Origin: Sphingomonadaceae bacterium
GTDB lineage: Bacteria; Pseudomonadota; Alphaproteobacteria; Sphingomonadales; Sphingomonadaceae
Direction of reading: 5' to 3'
NCBI GenBank assembly: GCA_030147805.1
Contig: JASBUR010000022.1
Coordinates: 44,816 to 108,815, forward strand
DNA: 64,000 bases
Part shown: positions 52,373 to 61,375 of the stretch, piece after piece
How positions within the stretch are numbered: position 1 is the stretch's first letter
Layout of the letters: every line of letters starts with the position of its first letter
Made by a program: the position numbers and the translations under genes
Notes under the pieces: generated by a model
Databases searched by the model: none
What the model was told of the DNA's origin: nothing
Seen by the model: only the letters and a program-made list of their open reading frames with translations

Positions 52373-53404
52373 CTAGTTGCCGAGCTGGCACCCATCGCGC
52401 GCCTTCACCGCGACCCCCGGATTATCACTGAACACCCCGTCAACACCCGCCTTCAGGAACGCGCAGACCTCGCCCGCCAGATCCCCCGCCGCCCGCGGGT
52501 CGGCACCGACCTTGAAGTCGTTCGGCAGGAAGTAATTTTCCTTCCGGAAGGTGTAGGGGTGGACCAGCAACCCGGCGGCATGGGCATCGGCGACGAGGCC
52601 TGTGGGCGCCGCCAGCTTGCCGTCGGCGTCGCGCGGGATCACCGCCGACTTTTCCGGGCCGATGCCGTCGGCATAGGCGGCGATCGCCTTCAGCCCCTGC
52701 GGCGTCACCATCGCCGCATAGCCGATGCCGCTGCGATCCGCCGGACCGCTGGCGGGGTCGCCGATCAGCTGGACCAGCCGCAGCTCGGTCATGCCGTCGA
52801 GCCGGCGGAGATTGTCGATCTCGAACGACTGGATGAACACCGGGTCGGTCTGGCGATGATAGCCCGCGGCGGCCAGCGTGGCGACCAGCGGCTCTTCGAG
52901 CGGCAGGCCGATCGCGGCGAAATAGCTCGGGTGCTTGGTCTCCGGGTAGAGACCGATCCGGCGCCCGGTCGCGGCCTCCTTGCGCTTCACCAGCGCGAGG
53001 ATCTCCTCGAGCGTCGGCACCTCGAACTGGCCGTCGAGGGCGGTCGCGCGGAGCTGCGGAATGCGCTCCTTCGCGCGGAGCCTTTTCAGCTCGGCGAGGG
53101 TAAAATCTTCGGTGAACCAGCCCGTCATCGGCGCGCCATCGATGGTCCGGGTCCTCTTTCGCGCCGCGAACTCGGGGCGCGTCGCGACGTCGGTGGTCCC
53201 CGAAATCTCGTTCTCGTGGCGCGCGACGAGGATGCCGTCCTTCGTCGGCACCAGGTCGGGCTCGATGAAGTCGGCGCCCTGGTCGATCGCCAGCTCATAG
53301 GCGGCGAGCGTGTGCTCGGGGCGATCGCCCGAGGCGCCGCGGTGCGCGATGACGATCGGTTGAGCGCCGAGCATGGCGGCGGCAAGCGCAATGAGCGTGG
53401 ACAT
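52373..53404 (-). CDS. glycerophosphodiester phosphodiesterase (GlpQ-like, periplasmic)
   Basis: A 343-residue TIM-barrel enzyme that cleaves glycerophosphodiesters to glycerol 3-phosphate. A short signal-like N terminus (MSTLIALAAAMLGAQ) precedes the catalytic start VIAHRGASGDRPEHTLAAY (about 17-35); metal ligands follow in FIEPDLVPTKDGILVARHE (about 46-64), and YPETKHP (about 153-159) carries another. Length and large insertion match the periplasmic GlpQ group. Divergent from the TMEM175-like gene. Confidence 0.9.
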   Translation of the reverse strand: MSTLIALAAAMLGAQPIVIAHRGASGDRPEHTLAAYELAIDQGADFIEPDLVPTKDGILVARHENEISGTTDVATRPEFAARKRTRTIDGAPMTGWFTEDFTLAELKRLRAKERIPQLRATALDGQFEVPTLEEILALVKRKEAATGRRIGLYPETKHPSYFAAIGLPLEEPLVATLAAAGYHRQTDPVFIQSFEIDNLRRLDGMTELRLVQLIGDPASGPADRSGIGYAAMVTPQGLKAIAAYADGIGPEKSAVIPRDADGKLAAPTGLVADAHAAGLLVHPYTFRKENYFLPNDFKVGADPRAAGDLAGEVCAFLKAGVDGVFSDNPGVAVKARDGCQLGN

Positions 53405-53466
53405 CGCCGGATGTTGCGGAGCCGCCGCCGAGCGGTCAAGTTACGGTTCGGCGAAGGGGAGGGCGC

Positions 53467-54111
53467 ATGGCGGCAGGAACCCACGATATCGGCGCGGCGC
53501 GACTCGATGCGTTCGTCGACGCCGCCTTCGCCTTTGCGCTGACGCTGCTGGTCATCGGCAGCAGCCGCGCGCCGGAAAGCTATGCCGAGCTGATCGACGC
53601 GGTGCGCGACGTGCCCGCCTTCATGATCGGCTTCGCGCTGGTCGGCATGTTCTGGCACGGCCATGTCCGGTGGCGGCGCCACGGCGGCGTCGGGGGCAGC
53701 CTGGCGTCGGTGTTTCTCAGCTTTGCGCTGGTCTTCCTCGTGCTGGTTTACGTCTACCCGCTGCGGCTGATGGCGGTATCGCTGGTCGAATATCTGGCGG
53801 GAACGCCGGCAATCATCGCCACGCGCGAACAGCTGGCGGGGCTGTTCGCCATCTATGGCCTCGGCTTCGCGGCGATGGCGACGACGATGCTGCTGCTGTT
53901 CGTCGATGGCCGCCGACGGGCGCCCGACGCGTCGCGCGAAGCGATGACGGTGGAGATCCATATCTGGGGCATGCTGATCGCCGCCGGGCTGATCTCTACC
54001 GTGGTCACGCGCATCCCGGCGATCGCCGCCTATGCCGGCTTTGCTTATGCCCCGCTGGGGCTGGTCATCCCGCTCTATGCGATGTGGTCCGCGCGCCGCG
54101 CAGAGCGTTGA
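53467..54111 (+). CDS. TMEM175/DUF1211 family potassium channel-like protein
   Basis: A 214-residue, six-helix membrane protein. The first helix carries RLDAFVDAAFAFALTLLVIG (about 11-30), which matches the bacterial TMEM175 pattern RxxxFxDxxFAxxxTL that forms the pore-lining helix. There is a single six-helix repeat, so it would assemble as a tetramer as known bacterial members do. Transport selectivity is not shown by sequence. ATG 53467, GGGGAGGG upstream. Confidence 0.8.
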   Translation: MAAGTHDIGAARLDAFVDAAFAFALTLLVIGSSRAPESYAELIDAVRDVPAFMIGFALVGMFWHGHVRWRRHGGVGGSLASVFLSFALVFLVLVYVYPLRLMAVSLVEYLAGTPAIIATREQLAGLFAIYGLGFAAMATTMLLLFVDGRRRAPDASREAMTVEIHIWGMLIAAGLISTVVTRIPAIAAYAGFAYAPLGLVIPLYAMWSARRAER

Positions 54112-54161
54112 AAGCCGGGCAGATCGGCCTCATCTAGACGCCACAACCCGAGGAGATGACG

Positions 54162-54704
54162 ATGGCGACCGAGATTGCGACCTTCGCGGCTGGCTGCTTC
54201 TGGTGCTACGAGGCGATCTACGACGACCTCAAGGGCGTGACCTCGGTCGAGAGCGGCTATATCGGCGGGCATGTCGCCAACCCGAGCTACAAGCAGATCT
54301 GCAACGGTGACACCGGCCATGCCGAGGCGATCCGCATCGAGTTCGATCCCGAGCAGGTCTCCTACGCCGAGCTGCTCGACATCCTGTTCCACGTCCACGA
54401 CCCGACGACGCTCAACCGTCAGGGCAACGACGTCGGGACGCAGTATCGCTCGGCGATCTTCCCGCATTCGGCCGCGCAGCGCGCGGCGGCCGAGGCGGCG
54501 ATCGAAGCGGCCGCCGCCGAATGGCCGGCACCGATCGTCACGACGATCGAGGACGGCGATGCGACCTGGTACCCCGCCGAGGACTACCATCAGGAATATT
54601 TCGCCACCAACGGCAATGCGAACCCCTATTGCTCGTTCGTCGTGGCGCCCAAGGTGAAGAAATTCCGCGAGAAATATCGCGACCGGCTCAAGTCGGCCGC
54701 CTGA
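54162..54704 (+). CDS. msrA: peptide-methionine (S)-S-oxide reductase
   Basis: A 180-residue MsrA repairing methionine sulfoxide. The catalytic motif is GCFWCYEA (cysteine near residue 11); here the usual GCFWCxE is conserved. GYIGGHVANPSYKQICNGDTGHAEAI (about 33-58) and HDPTTLNRQGNDVGTQYRSAIF (about 83-104) follow. ATG 54162 lies six bases after AGGAG; the ATG at 54156 overlaps the ribosome site. Followed by a terminator at 54716-54742. Confidence 0.95.
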   Translation: MATEIATFAAGCFWCYEAIYDDLKGVTSVESGYIGGHVANPSYKQICNGDTGHAEAIRIEFDPEQVSYAELLDILFHVHDPTTLNRQGNDVGTQYRSAIFPHSAAQRAAAEAAIEAAAAEWPAPIVTTIEDGDATWYPAEDYHQEYFATNGNANPYCSFVVAPKVKKFREKYRDRLKSAA

Positions 54705-54715
54705 CGCCCCAACGA

Positions 54716-54742
54716 AAACGGCCCCGCACCGCGGGGCCGTTT
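54716..54742. terminator. bidirectional intrinsic terminator between msrA and the cytochrome gene
   Basis: A perfect 12-bp stem, AAACGGCCCCGC (54716-54727) with GCGGGGCCGTTT (54731-54742), with loop ACC. A and T tracts on both sides serve both convergent genes. Confidence 0.9.
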
Positions 54743-54764
54743 CATGTCGGCGAAGGCGTGCCGA

Positions 54765-55514
54765 TTACTGCTTTTCGTTCTTCGCCGTGCCGGTGACGTC
54801 GGACGCCCCCGGGCCGCCGCGATTGTTCTGCGGCTGTGCCGCGGTCGCGGCGTTGATCTCCGCCTCGGCGACGTCGGGCGCCTTGCCCGGCAGCACCGGC
54901 GTCTTCTCGGCGGCCGGGGTCACCGTCCCGCCCGGCGCCGCCGTGTCGGCGGGCGCGGCAGCCGCGGTCTCGGCGGGAACCGCCGGAAGCGGCAGGTTCG
55001 AACCCTGGCTGTTGAGATAGGCGATGACGTCGGCGCGGTCCTGCGGCTTGCCGAGGCCCGCGAAGCTCATCTTGTTGCCCGGGATATAGGCCTTGGGCGA
55101 CTTCAGCCACTCGTTGAGGCCGTCGAAGTCCCAGGTCTTGCCCTTGGTTTCGAGCATGGCGCTCGAATAGGCGAAGCCGGCGACATGCGCGTGCGACTTG
55201 CCGACCGTCGCATAGAGGTTCGGGCCGATGCCGTTGGCGCCGCCCGGCGTGATCGTGTGGCAGGCCGCGCACTTCTTGAAGACGTTGGCGCCCTTCTCGA
55301 GGTTCGCCGAGGCGAGGTAGAAAGCGATCGGCTTTTCGGCCTCGGCGGCGGGGCCGGCGGCATCGGCCTCGAGCTCGACGCCCTCGACGATGTAGCCGGG
55401 CTTCTCGGGGGCGTGCGGCGCATAGATCATGCCGGTGACGATCGACAGGCCGAGCACGGCGATGGCGGCGGTCAGTACCCAACCCGCGATCTTATTCCAC
55501 TCGAAACTGTCCAC
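54765..55514 (-). CDS. membrane-anchored cytochrome c (CycM-like)
   Basis: A 249-residue class I cytochrome c held by an uncleaved N-terminal helix (about 9-30). The heme site is C82-A-A-C85-H86 (FKKCAACHTI), with the axial methionine in IPGNKMSFAGL (about 146-156). In alphaproteobacteria such proteins carry electrons from the bc1 complex to the aa3 oxidase. Oddly, the C terminus extends about 75 residues beyond the heme domain as an Ala/Pro/Thr-rich, probably disordered tail. Confidence 0.9.
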   Translation of the reverse strand: MDSFEWNKIAGWVLTAAIAVLGLSIVTGMIYAPHAPEKPGYIVEGVELEADAAGPAAEAEKPIAFYLASANLEKGANVFKKCAACHTITPGGANGIGPNLYATVGKSHAHVAGFAYSSAMLETKGKTWDFDGLNEWLKSPKAYIPGNKMSFAGLGKPQDRADVIAYLNSQGSNLPLPAVPAETAAAAPADTAAPGGTVTPAAEKTPVLPGKAPDVAEAEINAATAAQPQNNRGGPGASDVTGTAKNEKQ

Positions 55515-55647
55515 CCAGCGTCTCCGGCCTGCCCTGTCAAAGTGCGCCTTCCATAGTCAGGCGACTCGCCGTTGCCAAGGCCCTGTTCGCCGCAGCCTGC
55601 TGCGCCGCTTGCCCTTGGGCGAGGGCGCGGCGATAAGCGCCGCCGAC

Positions 55648-56547
55648 ATGGAGAATTACCCGAAGCTCGCACGCGACATCATCGTCGGCATGGCGGCGGC
55701 CGCCGAAGCCGATCCGGCGCATGCCGTCGCCTTCCAGGGCGCGCCCGGCGCCTATTCGCACCAGGCGACGCGAGAGCTGTTTCCCGACGCGCCGCAGATG
55801 CCCTGCTTTTCGTTCGAGGAGGCGATCGAGGCGGTGAAGGCCGGACGCGCCGGCTGCGCGGTGATCCCGATCGAGAATTCGCTGCACGGCCGCGTCGCCG
55901 ACATCCACTTCCTGCTGCCCGAATCCGGCCTGTCGATCGTCGGCGAGCATTTCGTTCGCGTCCGCCACTGCCTGCTCGGCGTGAAGGGCGCCCGTCGGGA
56001 CGGCGTCCGCGAGGCGCTGTCGCATCCGCAGGCGCTCGGTCAGGTGCGCAAGCGGCTGCGCGACTGGGGCATCAAGCCGATCGCCTTCGCCGACACCGCC
56101 GGCGCCGCCGCCAAGGCCGCCGAGCTGGGCGATCCGGCGATCGCCGCGGTCGCCTCGAAGCTCGCCGGCGAGCTTTACGGACTCGACATCCTCGCCGAGG
56201 GCATCGAGGACGCCGACCACAATACGACGCGATTCGTCGTGCTGGCGCGCGAGGCGGTGACGCCGCCCGCCGACGGCCGCGGGCTGATGACGACGGTGAT
56301 GTTCGAGGTGCGCAGCGTTCCTGCGGCGCTGTTCAAGGCACTCGGCGGTTTCGCCACCAACGGCGTCAACCTCACCAAGCTCGAAAGCTATATGCGCGAC
56401 GGCAGCTTCCAGGCGGCCGAATTCTATGCCGACATCGTCGGATCGCCCGCGGATCCGGCGATCGCGCGCGCGCTCGACGAGCTGCGCTACCACAGCCGCT
56501 GGGTGCGGGTGATCGGCACCTATCCGCAGGCGCGGGCGCGCGACTGA
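55648..56547 (+). CDS. pheA: prephenate dehydratase
   Basis: A 299-residue enzyme converting prephenate to phenylpyruvate for phenylalanine synthesis. Catalytic domain: AVAFQGAPGAYSHQATRELF (about 27-46), VIPIENSLHGRVADIHFLL (about 72-90) and DHNTTRFVVLAR (about 191-202, TRF motif). The ACT regulatory domain follows with FATNGVNLTKLESY (about 235-248, the ESRP-like site reading ESY). No chorismate mutase domain. ATG 55648 is chosen by domain start; a weak GGGCGAGGG lies further upstream. Confidence 0.92.
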   Translation: MENYPKLARDIIVGMAAAAEADPAHAVAFQGAPGAYSHQATRELFPDAPQMPCFSFEEAIEAVKAGRAGCAVIPIENSLHGRVADIHFLLPESGLSIVGEHFVRVRHCLLGVKGARRDGVREALSHPQALGQVRKRLRDWGIKPIAFADTAGAAAKAAELGDPAIAAVASKLAGELYGLDILAEGIEDADHNTTRFVVLAREAVTPPADGRGLMTTVMFEVRSVPAALFKALGGFATNGVNLTKLESYMRDGSFQAAEFYADIVGSPADPAIARALDELRYHSRWVRVIGTYPQARARD

Positions 56548-56560
56548 CCCGTGCCGGAGG

Positions 56561-57802
56561 TCAGGCGCGATCGGCGATCATCGCCTCGCGCACCTCGCGG
56601 CGCAGCGGATAGGCGTCCTGCGGCATGAACTGCGTCATGACGGTCACCATCGTGCGCCGCGCCGGATCGATCCAGAAGCTGGTGCCGGCGGCGCCGCCCC
56701 AGCCGTAGCTGCCGACCGAATCGTTGGCGGCCTTCGTCGTCGCGACGACCACCCGGCCGCCGGCGCCATAGCCCGAACCGTCGCCCATCGCGGTCACGCC
56801 CGCGGGGAGGAGGTTGGACCGCATCATCCGCGCCGTTTCGGGCTTCAGCACGCGCACGGTCCCGAGCGCGCCATCGCCGAGCAGCATCAGCCCGAAGCGC
56901 GCATAGTCGCGCGATGACGAGACGAGGCCCGAGCCGCCATAGGCGACCGCCGGGGGCGACAGGAACACGCCCTTGGCGGCGCTGTCGACGGGCAGCAGCC
57001 CCTTGGGAGTGATGAAGTAATTGGTCGACAGCCGCGTCGCGTCGAGCGCGTGGAAGGCGGTCGACGCCATGTCGAGCGGCGCGAAGAAGCGCGTGCGCAG
57101 GAAGGCGTCGAACGGCATGCCGCTCGCCTTCTCGATCACCGCGCCCAGCAGGTCGAGCGCGACCGAATAATGGTAAGTGGTTCCCGGCTCGGCGATGAGC
57201 GGCACCGTCGCCAGCCGCTCGGCGAACTCGGCGAGCGAGGCCGGCAGCGTGCCGTCGCCGGGGGCGGGCGGCGTGCCATAGGCGCCGAACAGCCCCTTGG
57301 CGCGATAGGCCTTCTGCACCGCGCCGGTACCCATGATCGTGTAGGTCAGCCCGGCGGTGTGGGTGAGCAGGTGGCGAATGGTGATCGGGGTCTTCGCCGG
57401 CCGCGCCTCGAGGCTCGTCGCCGGATCGATCGCGACGCCGATTCCGGCAAAGGCCGGGAAGAAGTCGCTGACCGGCTGATCGAGCGCCAGCTTGCCTTCC
57501 TCGATCAGCAGCATCGCGGCGGCGCCGGTGACCGGCTTGGTCATCGAATAGATGCGCCACAGCGTGTCCTCGTTCGCCGCCGCCGCCGATTCGAGCGCCA
57601 GCGTGCCGGCGTTGGCATAGGCGAGCGGCGCGTCGGCGCTCGTCAGCGCGACCGACAGGCCGGCGACCTTCTTCTCGGCAACGTAGCGCTCGAGCAGCGC
57701 CTGGACGCGCGGCCAGCGGTCGCCACTGCGCGCCCAGGCCGGGCTGGCGACGAGCGCGCCGAGACCGGCGAGAAACTGGCGGCGTTCGAGCATCAGCGTC
57801 AT
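56561..57802 (-). CDS. beta-lactamase-fold serine hydrolase (class C / esterase-like)
   Basis: A 413-residue exported serine hydrolase. The leader ERRQFLAGLGALVASPAWARS looks like a Tat signal. The SxxK motif is SMTK in RIYSMTKPVTGAA (about 88-100); the YxN equivalent is YHYSV (about 205-209), lacking the Asn of true class C beta-lactamases, and the C-terminal motif region is YGWGGAAGTSFW. It is more likely an esterase or D-amino-acid peptidase-like protein than an antibiotic-resistance enzyme. ATG 57802 with GGGGGG upstream. Downstream of the cupin gene. Confidence 0.85.
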   Translation of the reverse strand: MTLMLERRQFLAGLGALVASPAWARSGDRWPRVQALLERYVAEKKVAGLSVALTSADAPLAYANAGTLALESAAAANEDTLWRIYSMTKPVTGAAAMLLIEEGKLALDQPVSDFFPAFAGIGVAIDPATSLEARPAKTPITIRHLLTHTAGLTYTIMGTGAVQKAYRAKGLFGAYGTPPAPGDGTLPASLAEFAERLATVPLIAEPGTTYHYSVALDLLGAVIEKASGMPFDAFLRTRFFAPLDMASTAFHALDATRLSTNYFITPKGLLPVDSAAKGVFLSPPAVAYGGSGLVSSSRDYARFGLMLLGDGALGTVRVLKPETARMMRSNLLPAGVTAMGDGSGYGAGGRVVVATTKAANDSVGSYGWGGAAGTSFWIDPARRTMVTVMTQFMPQDAYPLRREVREAMIADRA

Positions 57803-57816
57803 GATAGTCCCCCCGT

Positions 57817-58179
57817 CTAGATCGTCGCGCCCTGCGGCGCCGTATAATGGTCGTCGATGACGTTCCCGGTGTTGCGCACCTCGGCAGGCTCGAAGATCAG
57901 CACTTCGGCCTCGTCCTCGGCGGCGGTGCGATGCTCGACGCCGCGCGGCACGACGACGAGCTCGCCGGGCCCCATCTCGACGACATGGTCGCGGAACTCG
58001 ACGCGGAAGCGGCCGCGCCACACCAGGAACATCTCGTCCTCGGTCTCATGATGGTGCCAGGGGAAGACGCCCTGCACCTTGACCATCTTCACTTCCTGGC
58101 CGTTGGGCGCGGCGACGACCTTCGGCCGCCACTGCTCGCTGAATCTCGCGAACTTGTCGGGAAGGCTGATCTTTTCCAT
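57817..58179 (-). CDS. small cupin protein
   Basis: A 120-residue single-domain cupin. The metal-binding motif is FPWHHHETEDEMFLVWRGRF (about 39-58) and the second motif PGELVVVPRGVEHR (about 71-84). The substrate is unknown. ATG 58179 shares one base with the threonine synthase stop (TGATG), so the two are translationally coupled. Confidence 0.82.
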   Translation of the reverse strand: MEKISLPDKFARFSEQWRPKVVAAPNGQEVKMVKVQGVFPWHHHETEDEMFLVWRGRFRVEFRDHVVEMGPGELVVVPRGVEHRTAAEDEAEVLIFEPAEVRNTGNVIDDHYTAPQGATI

Positions 58180-59393
58180 CAGGCGCGCGCCAGCGCCTCA
58201 TAATCGATCGGCTGGTGGCGATCGAGGCGGAGGTCGGCGGGCGGCAGCGGATATTTGAGGCCGGTGGCGCAGTTGTAGAGCACGACGCGGTCGGCGGCGG
58301 TGATGCGGCCGTCGGCGAGCGCCTGGCGGTAGGCGACATAGGTCGCGGCGCCCTCGGGGCACATCAGGAAGCCTTCCTCGCGGCCGACCCTCACCACAGC
58401 CGCCTCGATATCGGAATCCTCGACCGCTTCGGCCCAGCCGTTCGATTCGCGGACCGCGCGCAGGATGAGGAAGTCACCGATGGCGGCCGGCACGCGGATG
58501 CCGCTCGCGACGGTATGCGCATTTTCCCACAGTGCCGCATGCTCGTCGCCATTCTGCCAGGCGCGGACGATCGGCGCGCAGCCGGTCGACTGCACCGCGA
58601 TCATCTTGGGGCGCTTCGATCCGATCCAGCCGAGCTGCTCGAGCTCGTCGAACGCCTTCCACATGCCGATGAGCCCGGTGCCGCCGCCGGTGGGGTAGAA
58701 GATCGCGTCGGGCACGTCCCAGCCGAGCTGTTCGGCAAGCTCGATGCCCATCGTCTTCTTGCCCTCGATCCGGTAGGGCTCCTTCAAGGTCGACACGTCG
58801 AACCAGCCCATCGCCGCCTTGCCTTCGCCGACGATCTTGCCGCAATCGTTGATCAGGCCGTTGACCCGCCAGACCTTGGCGCCCTGCGCCGCCATCTCGC
58901 GGATATTGACCTCGGGGGTATCCTCGGGGGCGAAGCAATAGCTCTCCATGCCGGCACGGCTGGCATAGGCCGCCATCGCGGCGCCGGCGTTGCCGTTGGT
59001 CGGGATCGCGACGCGCTTGATGCCGAAGCTGTTCGCCATGGTGACCGCGAGGCACAGGCCGCGCGCCTTGAACGATCCGGTCGGCAGCCGGCCCTCGTCC
59101 TTGATCAGCACCTCGCCGGGCTCGCGAACCATGCGCACCAGCGGCGTCGTCACCTCGCCGAGCGACAGCCTATGCGCCTCCTCGCGGACCGGCAGCAGCT
59201 CGCGGTAGCGCCACAGGTCGGGCGCGCGGTCGGCGAGATCGGGCTTGGGCATCGCGGCGCGCAGCGCGGCGAGATCGTAGCGCACGAGCAGCGGCTTGCC
59301 CGCCGGCGACAGATTGTGGACTTCCTCGATCGAGAAGCGCTCGCCGGTGGCGGAACATTCGAGGTGCGTTGCGAAACTGCGCCACTGACTCAT
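58179..59393 (-). CDS. thrC: threonine synthase-like PLP enzyme
   Basis: A 404-residue fold-type II PLP enzyme. The N-terminal HLECSATGERFSIEEVHNLSPAGKPLLVRYD block and the PLP lysine K109 in LPTGSFKARG are typical of short threonine synthases; PTNGNAGAAMAAYASRAGM (about 128-146) and PTGGGTGLIGMWKAFDEL (about 225-242) bind the cofactor phosphate. It would convert phosphohomoserine to threonine together with thrB at 43558-44496, but a related beta-eliminase or ammonia-lyase activity cannot be excluded. It lies between the NudC-like gene (four-base overlap) and the cupin gene. Confidence 0.78.
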   Translation of the reverse strand: MSQWRSFATHLECSATGERFSIEEVHNLSPAGKPLLVRYDLAALRAAMPKPDLADRAPDLWRYRELLPVREEAHRLSLGEVTTPLVRMVREPGEVLIKDEGRLPTGSFKARGLCLAVTMANSFGIKRVAIPTNGNAGAAMAAYASRAGMESYCFAPEDTPEVNIREMAAQGAKVWRVNGLINDCGKIVGEGKAAMGWFDVSTLKEPYRIEGKKTMGIELAEQLGWDVPDAIFYPTGGGTGLIGMWKAFDELEQLGWIGSKRPKMIAVQSTGCAPIVRAWQNGDEHAALWENAHTVASGIRVPAAIGDFLILRAVRESNGWAEAVEDSDIEAAVVRVGREEGFLMCPEGAATYVAYRQALADGRITAADRVVLYNCATGLKYPLPPADLRLDRHQPIDYEALARA

Positions 59394-60301
59394 AGATCGA
59401 TCCAGGCTTTCAACAATGTGTGGGCGATGGCGAGCGGCGGCGGCACCGCGAAGGGTCCGGTGCCGGCGAGCGCCGAGCGGACGTCGTCGCGCGACATCCA
59501 GGCGACTTCCTCGAGTTCTTCCTCGTCGATGCGAATCTCGAAACTGGTTGCCTCGGCGAAGGCCCCCATCATCAGGTTCGACGGGAAGGGCCAGGGCTGG
59601 CTGGCGACGTAGCGCACGCGGCCGGTCCGGATGCCGGCCTCCTCGTAGAGTTCGCGTGCCACCGCCTCCTCGAAGGTCTCGCCCGCCTCGACGAAGCCGG
59701 CGAGCGCCGACAGGAAGCCCTTCGGGAAACGCGGCTGGCGGCCGAGCAGACACAGGTCGCGCTCGAGGTCGATCGCCAGCATGATCGCCACCGGGTCGGT
59801 GCGCGGGAAATGTTCGGCGGCGCAGCCCTGGCAGACGCGGGCGTAGCCGCCCTTGTCGGGCCGGGTGGCGGCGCCGCAGGCGGCGCAGAAGCCATGGCGC
59901 GCATGCCAGTCGACGAGCGAGCGGGCCTGCGCGACGAGCCCGGCGGTGGCGCCGTCGAGCCGCGACGCCAGGGCCCGTGCGTCCATCGGCTCGCCGTCGT
60001 CGAGGTCGCTGGCCGTGCCGGCGACGGCGAAGCGCGGCGCGCCCTCGGCGTCGATGCCGAGAAATACGGCGTCGGCGCGCGGCGCCTCGCTGCGGCGGAC
60101 CCACAGCAGTTCGGGCGATTCGGTACCGCTGCGGACGACCGGGTTCAGCTGGTCGAGCACCAGCCAGCGCGCCGCGGGGTTCATCGTCATCGCCCACAGC
60201 GCTTCGGGGTCGCGACGGATGCGATCGTCGCGGTCGATTCGGTTGCCGGTGAAGCCGAGCGTCAGCGGCGGCAGCGGCGCGGTGAAGGGATCGGGGTGCA
60301 C
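59390..60301 (-). CDS. nudC: NAD(+) diphosphatase (NudC-like Nudix hydrolase)
   Basis: A 303-residue NADH pyrophosphatase/RNA deNADding enzyme. The zinc ribbon is HGFCAACGAATRPDKGGYARVCQGC (about 136-160). The Nudix box GFVEAGETFEEAVARELYEEAGI (about 207-229) is complete, followed by SQPWPFPSNLMMGAF, the SQPWPFPxS motif specific to NudC. GTG at 60301 is the likely start; longer reading runs into the SRP RNA gene. Divergent from the SRP RNA gene. Confidence 0.9.
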   Translation of the reverse strand: MHPDPFTAPLPPLTLGFTGNRIDRDDRIRRDPEALWAMTMNPAARWLVLDQLNPVVRSGTESPELLWVRRSEAPRADAVFLGIDAEGAPRFAVAGTASDLDDGEPMDARALASRLDGATAGLVAQARSLVDWHARHGFCAACGAATRPDKGGYARVCQGCAAEHFPRTDPVAIMLAIDLERDLCLLGRQPRFPKGFLSALAGFVEAGETFEEAVARELYEEAGIRTGRVRYVASQPWPFPSNLMMGAFAEATSFEIRIDEEELEEVAWMSRDDVRSALAGTGPFAVPPPLAIAHTLLKAWIDL

Positions 60302-60387
60302 GAGCGCGCTTTTGGCACGGCAGCGGCGGCGGGAAAACTCCCAAAGCCGTGCGCGTCTTGCCTTTCGGCCGATCCTCCACCATATGG

Positions 60388-60486
60388 CCCGCGGGAGCCG
60401 GCGGGCAGGCCACTCGCCAACCCGGTCAGGTCCGGAAGGAAGCAGCCGCAACGAATCCGGTCTGGGTCGTTCGGCTCCCACCCTCG
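60388..60486 (+). ncRNA. ffs: signal recognition particle RNA, small (4.5S-like) form
   Basis: The apical domain is unmistakable: CCGGTCAGGTCCGGAAGGAAGCAGCCG around 60422-60450, the Ffh-binding symmetric and asymmetric loops with the GGAA tetraloop. The outer helix pairs GGGAGCCG (60393-60400) with CGGCTCCC (60472-60479). Ends are approximate. A GC-rich hairpin (60491-60509) follows without a T tract. Confidence 0.93.
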
Positions 60487-60533
60487 CAGCCGCCGCTGTT
60501 GCAGCGGCGCACGCGCTGCGCCACTCTCGCCCC

Positions 60534-61328
60534 ATGAGCATCAAAGTCGGAGTCGGCGGCTGGACCTTCGAGCCGTGGCGCGGAGTCTTCTATCCGCCGA
60601 AGCACCCGCAGGCGCGCGAGCTGGAATATGCGAGCCGCCAGCTGACGAGCATCGAGGTCAACGGCACCTTCTACAGCTCGATGAAACCACCGACCTTCCG
60701 CAAATGGGCGGAGGAGACGCCCGACGATTTCGTCTTCAGCCTGAAGGCCTCGCGCTACGCAGTGAACCGCAAGCTGCTGGCGACCGCCGGTGAATCGATC
60801 GAGCGCTTCGTCACCAGCGGCATCGCCGAGCTCAAGTCGAAGCTCGGCCCGATCCTCTGGCAGTTCGCCGGTACCAAGACGTTCGAGCCCGATGATTTCG
60901 CCGCCTTTCTCGAGCTGCTTCCCGACGAGGTCGACGGGCTGAAGCTGCGCCATGTCGTCGAGCCGCGCCACGACAGCTTTCGCGTGCCCGGCTTCATCGA
61001 GATGGCGCGCGCCCATAATGTCGCGGTCGTGATCGCCGAGTCGGACGATTATCCGATGATCCCCGACCTCACTGCGGATTTCGTCTATGCACGGCTCCAG
61101 CGGTCGGTCGAGGAGATCGCGACCGGCTATGACGGCAAGGCGCTCGACCGCTGGGCCGATACCGCGCGCACCTGGGCGAAGGGCGGAGCCCCCGAAGGCC
61201 TTCCCTATGTCGATGCCGATCAGCCGGGGGCCGCGTCGCGCGACGTGTTCGTCTACTTCATCAGCGGCGCCAAAGTGCGCAATCCGGCGGCCGCCATGGC
61301 ACTTATCGAACGGCTCGGCGGCAGGTAG
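60534..61328 (+). CDS. DUF72 family protein (YecE-like)
   Basis: A 264-residue TIM-barrel-like protein of the DUF72 family. Motifs: VGVGGWTFEPWRGVFYPPKHP (about 5-25), YASRQLTSIEVNGTFYSS (about 32-49), FVFSLKASRY (about 66-75), FVYARLQRS (about 183-191). Function unknown. ATG 60534 lies close after the SRP RNA gene. Confidence 0.85.
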   Translation: MSIKVGVGGWTFEPWRGVFYPPKHPQARELEYASRQLTSIEVNGTFYSSMKPPTFRKWAEETPDDFVFSLKASRYAVNRKLLATAGESIERFVTSGIAELKSKLGPILWQFAGTKTFEPDDFAAFLELLPDEVDGLKLRHVVEPRHDSFRVPGFIEMARAHNVAVVIAESDDYPMIPDLTADFVYARLQRSVEEIATGYDGKALDRWADTARTWAKGGAPEGLPYVDADQPGAASRDVFVYFISGAKVRNPAAAMALIERLGGR

Positions 61329-61375
61329 CCGCGTCGGCTTGCGCCCTCGGTGCAAACGCGCCACTTACCGTGTCG

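Noticed and set aside
56561..57802. Antibiotic-resistance beta-lactamase
   Set aside because: It has SxxK but YSV instead of the YxN of class C enzymes, and the context is metabolic; a serine hydrolase or esterase is more likely.
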